This document shows positions 1 through 12,072 of a stretch of DNA of 64,000 nucleotides, piece by piece; the first letter of the stretch is position 1; each line of letters starts with the position of its first letter. The stretch comes from Baylisascaris procyonis (taxonomy: Eukaryota; Nematoda; Chromadorea; Rhabditida; Ascarididae), in the NCBI GenBank assembly GCA_037389465.1, contig JAZARR010000078.1, positions 4,710,501 to 4,774,500 on the forward strand, in the 5' to 3' direction. The translations under genes were made by a program, and so were the position numbers. The notes under the pieces are model-generated. The model had not been told where the DNA came from, ran no database searches, and saw only the letters and a list, made by a program, of their open reading frames with translations.

Positions 1-47
1 CATGAGTGAATATAAGCGGAGTATTGCATAAAAAAGGTTGTTCTCAC

Positions 48-3000
48 CTGCACGGCGTATTCACCGCCTGCGCCTGGTTGTGGTACTGTTCCAATAACGT
101 CATACTAAAATCAGCTCCTATAAGCGCTAAAGAAGAAACATGTTTCGCATCTCCTCATTCCCAATTTCACATCCAGAAAAACAGGCGTAAATGAATCACA
201 CTATGGAATATTCGACGAATAATTCCGCCTCTTATGTTCTTGAGCGCAGATTTTTTCTCCTTTATGCCCGCAAGTAGTAGAGAAACAATCAACCCATCGC
301 TAGCATTCATCTGAGCGAGTGGAGAAGATGAAAACAACATCATTGTTTGGAGTGTGAAATTTTTTTTCTTTTTTTTTCTGAACAGGTGTGCACATATTTT
401 CCATATCCATGTATCACTGAAACTGCTGACATCATCAAAGAGAAAAGTAGTTGAAGAATGTTACTGTCCTACCGACAGTAACATTCTTCGAAAGTCCTAC
501 CGACTTCGAAAGCAAAAAGCGCATTCACTGATCCAAGTATTCTTCAACGATTCTCTTTTTCAAGACTATATTAAAAGCACTCATGATAGCGCAATTTCAG
601 TGTTCGCAAACCTGGTCTACCTACACTTTCCTGAAATAATAATGGCTCCCGATCGGCCCTTGCTTAATGCAATCACATTACTGTCCAGAGACGTCGATTC
701 ATCTCAGCTTCGAATATAAAGATTCTCAATAACTGAAGGCAGTCTTTGCCAATCTGAAATGATCACCAACTACACTACTTGGTAAAAGCATTAACCACAT
801 TCTACAGACCTTTGAAAAATGAAGCAGTCTTTTGATTTCTTTTTTGATCACTGCAATGCTGCTTGATGGCATTGGCAATATGACTACCGCCTGCCTGCAC
901 AAGCAAGTCCATGTAATTGGCGGTGATAAGAACCGCGCTCGATATATGCACGTCAATGAGGACGCCACTTTTAACTTTGTTCAATCATGAGAATGTAAGC
1001 AGCAAAATATCATACAAATACCTTTTCCCACATATAGCCAGTTGAATTGAACACTTTGTAGTTACCAAGGACCCACTTTCGTGCGATTTGAAACGCCTGC
1101 AGTTCACAAAATAGATAGAACGAAAACAGTAAGTGGGAACGCCAGATTAGTTAAAAGAAGATAGTGATTTCCATTCTCCAACTACGCGCTCTGATTTTTG
1201 CCTTCATAGAACCCAAGAAACGAGGTCAGCGATTAATACGGCTTGAATTACGCATTAAGAGTGAATAAACTGTAAGGGATTTTTCGATGAGCAAGCACTG
1301 AAACAATCGGAAATTCGAATTTCTTTTGAGTGAAAAATTTGATGAGCGCAACAGCACGCTTATCCTAACGCGTTTGAAGCTATCAAATCCCGAATGTATT
1401 AGAGCATCTCAGCTCGAACATGTTCTCAATGTGCGAATAGGAGAAGCAGAAACTACCTACGTTTTTTCTCCAACAATTATATGTTCACGGGCATAATTTA
1501 GCACTGCACTAAGTACGCATATGAAAGCAATTCTTAAACTATACAGAGAAGCATCCTATAAAACTTGAACCAATGGAACAGTAAACGCGGCCCAGCTGCT
1601 CCGCTTTTGACCACCGCTTTGCTACAACTGATCAGAAAATGGCTAGGCCAATTTCCGGTGCTGCCTATCTACCATGAAACCAGCTGAATTAGCTGCTGCG
1701 CGGAAAACGGATATCGAACCCGTTCAAATGAAGGATTTTTGCAGGTTCATTGATGAAAGCAAAGGAGGCGCTATTATAATTTTTGAATTCGCAGCGAATT
1801 GCCTGTTGCAAACTTACCTGCTCTTGCATTTCGGGATTCTCTGATTTTCGAAGACCTTCGACGATCATGTGGTTCAAAGGACCCCACCCATTTGGGAAGT
1901 CCCATTGTTCGTGACTTTCCTTGGCCAGACTAGCTGGTACACCTCCTGCATATTCGAAAACACCCATCGCCTGAATTTAACCGTTTAGTGGCACATCATC
2001 AAAACATTCAATGCATCGCAGGTGTGACAGTCTCCATGGATGAAAATATTCATCACGCCATCATGCGAATGCATCTCATCGACTGCTTCAGTCTCATCAC
2101 TCAATAGATTCATTTGATTTTTTCAGTGAAGTTATTTTCCGAGACTCTTTATACGAATATATGGACGTCTTCTGAAGATTATGAAAAAAATGCGCTTTTG
2201 TAGTGGGTAAATTCGGCATCCCACTGCACTTTCTTTGCGTCCCATTCCACGGAAACCGAAAGCAAGTGGTTAAATCAATGCTCATCTAAGCAACAAGCCC
2301 ACCTACACTGAACAGACCATATTCATTTGCACCTGCAGGCCTAATAGTTTTGCTGATGATATCTCACTTCTGCAAACGTCACAAGAGGAAACGAATTGTT
2401 TCAAATTTGTCAGGAACGGCACATATTTATGACAAATTTCCAGCGGCTCGTTTCATCGCTTCAGGAAAGTTGATTTATGACCGTAAATCTAAAATTCAAA
2501 TTTCCCTCTTTTCTTTGCAACAATCCGCTACAATGAACGTATTCAATTAGCATAGCTTGTGTGCACAGTGCCACAATTTTCACGGAATTTTTGCATTTCA
2601 TGCGTTAATTGTCGAATGAATGATGGCATATAGGCCGATGATGAAGATATTTTCTCAGAATTTTTGTATTACTTCACCATCCTCACATGATCTTACGAAA
2701 TCACGTTTTCGAGCCATAAAAAATAAGAAAACGCTAATTCAGAGTTTCATCCTTGATCATTTTTAACAATTTTGTTGGCTTATCATCATATCAGAGTTCT
2801 GCTGACTGATGACAGTTTAATGAAATCGACATTTTAGAAACCATTCAAAAATTTTCAGGTGTAAGTGAAGCTAAGTATATTTCGCCAATCCTAATTTCAA
2901 TACAACGATTTATGCTCATAGCCGCAATCGTCGTGGGTGGGCTTGAACGCTAATTCTGATGATCAATTGTCAACAATTTTCCGATGCTTAAATATTGTCA

Positions 3001-3381
3001 AAGAACGTAGAAAAGGTTTGAGCGTAACAAATTTATTACTGTTTCAATGTGCTATGCCACTTTTAAATTAGAAATGCTCTATTAAACCAAGTGGAAACGA
3101 AAGAGGTGCATACCTTCATGAAATCATAAATTCTTTGCGGCTTCGCCATGTTGAGCAGCTGGTAGCAGTCTCCGAACAGCGGTACCGCAATCGACGAATA
3201 GAATTCAACAATGTGCCTGCGTGTTTCAACGTTGTAGTCGAACCATGCGCCAGCGCTTATGTTATAGAAAACATATTGCAATGCGTACAAGAACTCACCC
3301 CTCATATCACGGTACTTCCTCGACTCTGTGAAATTCCCTACAAGTGGAAATGAAGAGTAAGCAGTTAAAGAGTTCATGCGG

Positions 3382-3435
<54 letters not shown>

Positions 3436-6400
3436 TTGTGAAACACTAAACATGGAGTGACGAAATTCGGCGAGATAATGCACGCTGTAGCGAGGTCTCC
3501 TCTACCATCTTTCACGTTCATGCATCAGTCGTGAAAGGACCCATAGCCAACTGAATGTAGAGGAAATTCGAATGTACTTGATACAGGCCTTGCTTCATTT
3601 TTTATGAGTTTCTTGACAAGAAGATGAATCATCTCTGAATGAAATATGCAAGGAGCAATCAGATCATTTAAATATAGAAACATCAGCTCACACGTTTATT
3701 ATTTTTTGGTAGTTCCTAAAGGTGTATGGTCAGGTGAGCGAGATGCAAAGCACGCATCGTGGCAGCTGCACTGGCACGACTTTCCCTTTGTTATTCTAGA
3801 AAGGTCGTCTCTTTTCACTAAGGTCCGCTGAGTCACTTCGCTCATTGAATCTATTATGGCACCATATTCGGCTCATTGTGGTCACACCATTGAGCGGCCG
3901 CCTCCACAGTCTCCGGCCGTAATGCGGTGTGGGGCAAACTTTTTTGTGGAATGCAAACTATTCTGAGCAAACACGTCAGCTGCTATCAACAACAAATATG
4001 CGAAACAAACATGCAATGCTTCGAAAGTTCTAGAAAAATGCTGATGGCGCTCAAACGGAAAACTATTTTATCGTATGAGGTACATGATATGCCTAGATGG
4101 AATGCTTATGTGCAACAGAAACGCTCTGAAATTAGATAGATGCTTGCTTACCTGCCATTTTGTACAAGTATTCAAGTATATCCATATTCCAGCACATAAT
4201 CGCATTCAGGTCGATTGGGGCGATCGACGTTGTCTCGATTGTCACAAACGACTTTTTATCAGCAAACCATCGTGTGCTAAAGTCCCATCCGGATTCGGCA
4301 GCCGAAGCGACATTCTCAAAAACGAACAACAAAAGAAAATACTTTTGAAATTACGATAATACTTTAGCTAAAAGAATTTTTAGGCCGGAAGTTAGGATTA
4401 TGAGTAAAAAATTTAGACATGAGGCGATAGTTGCGTGCGCATATAGCTCTTAAGAATATAGGTGAAAGCCTAGTTCTCCTAGGCGGCGAGTGACCAGCAT
4501 TTGCTAGAAAATACAATCTTTTACCTGGTAGAAGAGCGGTTTTGCATCGTCCGGCAATGTACTTCCTGCGATAAGATCTTCGCGATAAGACTCTGGTCTT
4601 GGAACGTTGCTGTTTGTTCGGTAGAGGAACACTGAGTATGTCTGGTTATTTTGACCAGTTACTGTGATCGTTCTGCAATAAGTTAATATTGTTCTCACCA
4701 AAAGCAATCCACACTTTTTGCCCACAATATTCAACACCTACAACTTTGGGATATGAGAATAGCACTGTTGTTTCGCAGGCGCATAATCGATCGATGAAAT
4801 AGCATAACAGTTTTTGGGTTATGACCGTTTAATGCGCCGATGTCTAATTAGACAAGTTTGGGCTTGGTGTGCTATCGTTATGGTTCAAAGAGCCGAAACG
4901 TGAGAATAAATTATTATTCCATCTCTACTCGACGCATTACATGGTCATAACCAAAAAACTGTCATACAATTTCAGTTTTGGGATAATTGTCAGAAGAATA
5001 TTGCAGATTTGTATGTCACGGAACTCTTTCTGCTTCTTGTAGTTAGCCTGCTTCAGATTCATCTTAAAAACACCTTCAAGTCAGTTGATTTTTTCTCTAT
5101 TTGTCCTCTGGTTCGATCAACTGAAATTCTCTTCTGCTAGGAAGTTCAACACGCAAATATAGGCACGATAGTAACTGCCAAGAAAACAACTCCTGTAAAG
5201 TGCTAGTCGCATGAACTGCTCCCTCGATATACAGAAAATGAATGTCAAGCAACATTTCCCACCTTCTGCCAATTTTAACTTTTTCATAACATACCTATTT
5301 CGCTATTTTGTCGTACTCATTAATGTTAGTACCTACTAAACTTTAGATCGCTGACTTCATTTATGATCCAAGGCTTACCAAAACGAATTCTTACCTATTG
5401 TTTTGCCAGAAGCTGAATTCTTTGGCGAGAGTCGGCAGAATACTATACAGGAATTCGAAATCCCGTGTCCGCTCAAAATATTCGTAAGCCATGCCGGAAA
5501 GGAATGGCGGTTGTGATCTTTGCAGATAGTATACGCGTCCTCCATTCGGAATGAATCCGTATCTGATACAATAGTGCAATTATCATTACGAAATTGCTCA
5601 AAAGGATACAGGAATATTGAGCCGATAGTCTCACACAGAATTTCAACTGGCAGCTGAGCCCAGGTTAATCGCACAACAGGTGGTAGTGAGCTAAAATTTT
5701 GACCTTCGGTAGTGCGGTCGAATTTGAAATCTACGTACTAATAATAACGATTTTCTTTGCAAGTTTTTTTACTCAATTGCGCTGAATTCAATAGAGCGAG
5801 CAAAGGCATAGTGCTAAGCGGTCTCCAGCAGATAGGCTCAAACTAGTTAATGCAATTAATAAATCCACAAACTGTGCTCAATTTATTCAGTTAACTTGGT
5901 TTGAATCAGTGACGACGGCGGCTGTCATCGGTGTGGTGATAACAACTCTCAAAGACAGACAAAAGAACGCATACATAAGCACGAAGCACATGCACAAAAA
6001 ACTCGCATGCAAAGGCAGAGGTCAAATTATGGTGTGTTTACATAAGGCGTTAAAGAAGCTGTTAGAAGCAGCGTACGTTTGCACCACACTTGCGAGATTG
6101 TTGATCATCGCCTTTGATGTAGTATACATGCCGCATGCAAGTAATCCTTTAACGATCCAGTATGCATCCCAGTAGTAATATTCTCGGAATCTACCTCCTG
6201 GCACGACAAATTCATTCGGTACATAGATCAACGAATAACGATCCCAGTTGGTTAGTTCCGGTTTCACCTTCAAGCGTTTAAAATTTGTAAAGAAGTGATA
6301 TCTACCTCTACCTTATCTACCTTCTGGCACGTTCGGTACATAGATCAAGTTTGTGAAGTTTACTGTGCATTCTTCTAGTGGATGCTCATTTTGTTAGCAA

Positions 6401-7883
6401 TATTAGGGCAAGTTTTTGCCTCTGTGTAACAAACTATCACAATGCTTCACTTGGTCATTGGTGAGGCAAAGGTCAGCTCCGCCGTGACTTTTTCCATGAA
6501 AACTATAGCAGTAAATAAGGTCAGCTGTACCTTCATAACCTGAGAACTTTTAATATACCTTCTTCAAATTCTTTCAAGTTCATGCGGTGATAAACAAAAA
6601 CGCAAATAAAGCACTAGGATATACTCGAGTCAAGAATACAAAAAGGCAAAAATTAGGAACGCTCTCTCAAGCAAAATCATCACTTATGGCCGTTCCAGCA
6701 TCAAAAGCTCTGAAAGCACCTATATTTAACTTTCCAACTTTGGCTTACTCGGCGGCAAAGAACTTTCCAGACGTCATTCAGATCGAGAGCGAACTTCCTC
6801 ATTGCCGGATCGATGATTTTCATCAATTGCGGTGGATTAGGCGTCCAATCACTTAGGACACATTCCTGCAGCTCTGCTCCGGGTGGCGAGAAAAATTCAT
6901 TCAAAAACGCAATCAAATCATCGCGTTTGATTTCCTCTGCGGTCATATTCGGGAAACGAGAATTGAACTGCTGCAGTGTAGTAACTAAAAAGTTGTTCAC
7001 ATTTTCATACAGCTAGAACGTGATCTTTCCTCGGTGCAAAAGAAACTATATAACACTAATTAAATTATTACTTTTGATTTCGAAAACGAGAAATTATGGC
7101 AGTTCTCTAAAGAGAAGAAAAAATCACGAAAGTAATGCTACGTCAAAAAGTGATATAAGACTCTCGAAAATTGTCGAAATCAAGAGACGGCGGAAACGCT
7201 CACAATCTAAAAGTCATAATTAGAGCGCATTTTTATTGACTGCACTCGCAAAAATGGATAACATTATTTAATCCTACAGTGAGCGTCATTTGCGCCGATT
7301 TGAAAAACGCGATCGTATTGCATCGGATCCACAACAAAATTTGTCACCATATAGCATGAGCTATCATCACAGACTATTATATGAAGCCCTATGTTCCTCT
7401 AGATAGTCTTGCTCGTTTCTTTGAATGCAGAAAGCATATTGCAGCAATCGAATAGACCTGGATCCTGTTTCATTGGCATGTCGACGAACGTTTTCGAATC
7501 GTTGTAAATGCCGTGAATGTTGACAGCTTTCAGGATCTCCCCGGAGCAGTATATAAAACTGCAACAACTTCGTCTTTAAGACCTTTTCTGATCCGCTCAT
7601 ATACAATAACTAAAGCGCATGAAACTTGCTTCTCGAAATTAATAGAAATTTTTGATCTTGGTTGGGTCATTTTTGATATGGTGTTCAGCAATCTGAATTC
7701 TGCGGCTTTCAGCTGTGGAATGGCAACTTACTAGTTTTTAGAGTTTGATTCATCACATGTATAGACAGGGTTCGTCTGCTTTTCAACTGCATTCGCCGTT
7801 TTCATGAGGTCCGACATTGATGGTGTGGTCTCGCCAGGCGGAAGTAATAAATACAATGCGCCAATGAATGCGACCGCCTGCAT
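48..7883 (-). CDS. tre: Trehalase (GH37), downstream tandem copy, 3'-truncated by window edge
   Basis: The product hydrolyses trehalose to two glucose molecules and is probably secreted or membrane-attached. Exons in transcription order: 7883-7732, 7558-7458, 6984-6749, 6267-6077, 5562-5395, 4672-4525, 4314-4152, 3337-3114, 1970-1818, 1096-1022, 104-48. They give 556 codons with phases agreeing at every junction. The start ATG (7883) lies 7 nt after a TTTCAG site at 7891-7893 and opens a hydrophobic signal peptide ([14 protein letters not shown]). Family motifs are intact: signature 1 [14 protein letters not shown] (about residues 186-199), [10 protein letters not shown], signature 2 [10 protein letters not shown], and EKYDV followed by GGEY. 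By family knowledge the Asp of ESGWD and the Glu of EKYDV are catalytic. The final exon, which should carry the GWTNG motif, lies left of position 1. It is about 4.2 kb downstream of a sister copy, too far for a typical nematode operon. Identification is firm; individual splice sites could shift by a few bases. Confidence 0.93.
453..510. repeat. Two adjacent hairpins sharing the loop CTACC
   Basis: Positions 453-468 and 474-489 form a perfect 16-bp inverted repeat around CTACC (469-473). Directly after it, 487-496 and 502-510 form a 9-10 bp stem around a second CTACC (497-501). It is in the last intron visible of the downstream trehalase. Confidence 0.7.
3384..3434. repeat. (AT)n microsatellite in trehalase
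   Basis: About 50 bp of AT dinucleotide in the intron just upstream (transcript sense) of the trehalase exon 3337-3114. Confidence 0.97.
4804..4966. mobile_element. MITE-like element with terminal inverted repeats
   Basis: About 33 bp at 4807-4840 (ACAGTTTTTGGGTTATGACC then GTTTAATGCGCCG) is repeated inverted at 4930-4962 with few mismatches (CGACGCATTAC, ATGGTCATAACC, AAAAAACTGT). The roughly 90 bp between them has no coding potential. It sits in the trehalase intron between exons at 5395 and 4672. The size and structure fit a non-autonomous DNA transposon. Target-site duplication not resolved. Confidence 0.6.
6314..6349 (-). repeat. Degenerate partial duplicate of trehalase exon 4
   Basis: The stretch reading ATCTACCTTCTGGCACG then TTCGGTACATAGATCAA repeats exon sequence at 6189-6226 but lacks a 9-nt piece (ACAAATTCA). 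It lies about 47 nt upstream (in transcript sense) of the exon's acceptor and covers the codons for the first catalytic signature and the preceding Tyr-Val-Pro stretch. Confidence 0.65.
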
Positions 7884-10800
7884 ATCGCAACTGAAATTTA
7901 TTTTAATCAAATAGCAAATCATTCACGAGAAATTTAAAAAAAAAAAAATTATTTTTTCGCATTTCTGTCTAGCTACAATGGAACAATCTAATTGCAGTCT
8001 TTTAGCGTGAGTTTCTCGAAAAACTGAACGAACTGGATTGGCAATGAATCAGCAACCGAAAATATGCGTTCTCGATTGGTGAGGCAATGTTAAAGATGAA
8101 TCAGATATGAGAGTATTTGTGAGGACGAAGGGTTAAGCAAAATTTCAAAGCATTATGCGCATAGGATTGAAAGCAGTACACAGCGACAATGACCACATAA
8201 AACAACAGAAGATTCTTCGAGGAAATTCTCAAAACAGTCGACAAGAATCCCAATATGGCCACTGATGTTTTCTCATAAATGTTTACTTCAAAAACGATGC
8301 CACAAACTCCAGCGATTAGCTAGCTCTCTTTCATAAGAACTACAGTAGTGGTTCACCAGACAGTTTATAAATGGTATGTGCAAATTAACTGCCATAAAAT
8401 TATAATCACACCTATTGATCAATAACGGTAAGAAATCAGAGAAGAAGAAAAGGTGACCAGTAAATACAGCAGCAAACGCGTATATTGAGATGTGCTTGAT
8501 GGTGTATCATAACGGAGAGGTTTAATTTTGCAATTTCTGTGCGAAGCCAGGTCACCGTTCGAGCACAAATCTCATAGCATTGTGAACCACTTCAGTCTGA
8601 TGCCTGGGTAACTTCAGACGTTCCTCTCTCCAAATCATCCCAACCTTTTTATAAGAGTTGTTAACACAGTTTCACTTCTGGCTCAGTGGTAAAATCTCAT
8701 CTCTAACAGCATCTACAGCGTCTGTCTGATATGTATTCGGCAACTGAATCATCGGGGAAAAATTAAAACATTTTAGTCAAGAACAATTCTCTAATGAAAA
8801 GAAAACCTACTTTAAGGTATTGCCATCCAATATATGGATTTTATTCAATGCTGCTTGGTGGAACTTTCGAGAACAACTGGTTCTCTCAAGCTTATTCATG
8901 CTTTCGTTTACTGGTGGATTTTAAATGTTTACCTAGCATAGATTTGAAGAATTGATGATGGGGGTGCACTTTATGAGCACATAGTTCGCTTTCACATTGC
9001 TTATCATTGTGCTTGTTGGCATACCGTTTCAAAAATCAAAGTACCACTATTGCACAATTTGTGACTTTAATTCTCCAGGTGTAGCCACCCAAATTGTGCA
9101 ACCATGTCAATAGATTGCTAGATTCTTAGGCGTTCAGTATTTCATGTGATTGAATACTCATGATTGAAAGTCATGATGTTTATAAAAAGTGCTATCAATT
9201 GGTTATCTAATATATGCAACTATCCCGTCAAGAATACGTACAAGAAGATCAAAACTGGGTCCAATCTGGCTTATGAAGCTTTCTTTTTTTTTGAAATCAT
9301 TATGCTGCAAGCTAGCTAAAGAATGAACTACTAAATTGTATAGTGAATGATTCCATCGTCTGCTTATTGCGCCAGCAAAATTTTTAAAACTGCCTAACAA
9401 GCGAACGAGCTCTTCGCAATTGCCGATAAAATCAATTCACAAAGAAAACATGAGAGGTGATAAGGATAAACTACCATGAAATCAGTAACGCAATGTATTT
9501 TCCACAAAAAATTTTATATGAATGGCTGAAAAGAAAAAATTGCTTCAACAAACCTTGCCAAATGAAAGGAACAGATTTTAACTACAAAAGCCTAAATTCT
9601 TTGGGTGAGGGATTTTTGCACTGCCTTTCACTATTCAACGCTCATTCCACATTCGCCTTCATTACACTTCTTAAATTGATCAGAAGTATCATCGCCAATA
9701 ATATTTCAGATTCATATTTCATTGCTTGCAATTCTACTGATAAAAGTAAGTGCTTCATTTCCTAGCATCCTTAACGAAATTCAACAAGCGATAAATAAAG
9801 CAGCTATAAATTCAAATGGAACTTAACACACGATAGCCATAAACCTTTGAAGCATGAACAAAACGATGAAATAAATTCCTCATAGACTAGAAGAAAAGCT
9901 ATTGATATACCAGTTATAATCGCCGAAGAGGAGCGGAAAATCAGGTTTCATTTGATTTAAAAAATACGAAACAAGTAGATTCCTTACTGCTGTAGAGAAA
10001 ATAAAAAGAATATGGCAACCGACATTTGGAAAATGGCCGCCGAATAAAAAAAAAGCGCATATGCTGATTGCAGTGCATTTCAGTAGAAGAAGAGTAGCAA
10101 TGTTCAGGACGCACGTTTGCAGTTGGTGATGTGAATAGTTGTGCAAGCACAGTGCGCAACGACCACATTTTTATCGAGCCTTACAGTGTTTCATTTTTTT
10201 GACCATATCGCGAAGTCAACGCAATATGGTCGTATTTCGTTTAGATGCTTTCGAACATGATACTTTAGCGCTCACCCGATTACCTTCGATGCTACATTCG
10301 AGTGATTTTGACAGAGCCACTATGCCCGTGCTTGACAAGCAGATTAATCAGGCTTTCTGAAAATTTCAGCATGATTTTCAGATAATCACTCGATAAACTG
10401 CTCAAGAATTCTGTTCTCAAGTGTTAATGAACTCGTGGATGTAGCTGAAGACGCAATTACTGACTGACTTTGTAAAATTGAGACTATTAGAAAACCAATT
10501 ACGACGGCCCCTATGATATTAATAATTTTGAGCTCCTTTAGCAAGTCGGTTCTTAGACGATTCGTCACTCTGGGAGTGCCAAATCAGGAATTGCGCAACA
10601 TGTGCTGAAAAGCTGAAATTAAACGATATTCAGGATCTTTTCAAAATAATATGCTTCGATATCTCCGATTATTCTCAACGTTGGCCTCAGAAGAGTTTTC
10701 GGCAATATTTCAACGATGCGCAATATGTGCGACTAAGAAGTCGAAAACTGGCGTACGAGTTGAATCTGATTGCGCGAGATCAACGACGACCACTGATCGA

Positions 10801-12072
10801 AAAGGGACGATAAGTGCAAATCCCTACAGCGAGAAAAATGACTTCATCGGGTTCATGAAGTAGGTTTTGTTGCTCGTTTTACAATGGTCGTCTCACATTT
10901 TGCCATAATCTTTCCTTCAAGCACACTGCATTGTGTGCTATATTGGCAATGATATCGCTGAACGATCCATTCCAAAGAAGAATTTTCGTTCCATCTCTTG
11001 AGAGCTTGTCGACTCGCACATAGCTAGAACTTTTAGCCACCAAAAATCTACATTTACAGCCTACTTTCGTTCCTAGCTGCTGTATATACCCCAAATTTGG
11101 AGTGATGTAAAGTCGAAATATAGAAAAATAGAAAAAAGTATTATCATTTCTGTCATGACGAAGATTTTATTCGCATGAAAAGAATATATCACAGATGTTT
11201 GCAACAAAAGCAGACGTCAAGAGGGAATTTTACATTCACCTCAAGACGTTATCACAGCCCTAAACGCCAATCAACAACATTTCTGTTCGCATGCTAACAT
11301 ACAAAAATGAGAAAAACATGGAATTTCATTTATGTATAAAAAATGAATATAGCGCATGCTTATTTCCTCGGAGATTAGCACTGCCTAATTTGAATCTTAG
11401 ATGCTCATTCCAATTTCATTTCCATATTTCAGTCTTTTCTATATTTCAGATATATTTTTCAGCCAAGAAACTGTGGCGATTCTATTAAATAGTGCGACAT
11501 CCCACTTAAAACTTCTGAAACTTCTAAAAAGTGAAAAAAAAATTGGCTAAGTCAAAAAATGTCAGGATCGAAAGTTTTGATTAAAATGCGCATCACATTC
11601 CGCCCTCTTTCTCAACTCCTGCCCTTATTTCATCGCAAGTTTAAAGGCTGTCGAATAAAGAGGAAATATTTGGAAAATACCGAAAGCGTTACGAAAGGAT
11701 CAACATATTTTCACCATCTCTTATCTATAATTCCATTTTTTTTTCTATCGCCTACAAGATTTCTACCGCTCTACTTCGCTCTTTCGCTGATCCTCATCCA
11801 CCAAAGTGCAGTCTGTAATTACAGCATCCCAAGTGCTCTTATTATAAGGCAACAATGATCTATGATTAAAATAACATTATCCTTCACTATCAAGGATATA
11901 TAGATAAGTATTTGTGTTACAAGTGCAATGTAAAGACACATTTTGAACAAGCTCGATTCGGAATTATATCATTGTATCACGAAATTCATTTACAACGTCG
12001 TTTCTTATTGTACGCTCCCGTTAGCTCAATTGCAGCTCCCGCTTGCATTATGAATATAACGGTAATATACAC
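7884..12072. other. Spacer between the two trehalase genes
   Basis: About 4.2 kb with no recognisable gene. One minus-strand frame at 10568-10386 begins with Met and holds a hydrophobic stretch (IIGAVVIGFLIVSIL) followed by a Ser/Thr-rich part; it could be a signal-anchor exon but has no partner. The promoter of the downstream trehalase should be just above 7890. Confidence 0.6.

Noticed and set aside
10879..11094. Minus-strand frame ending in KERLW, briefly resembling a transposase fragment
   Set aside because: No DDE/D residues, terminal repeats or adjoining frame to support a transposon.
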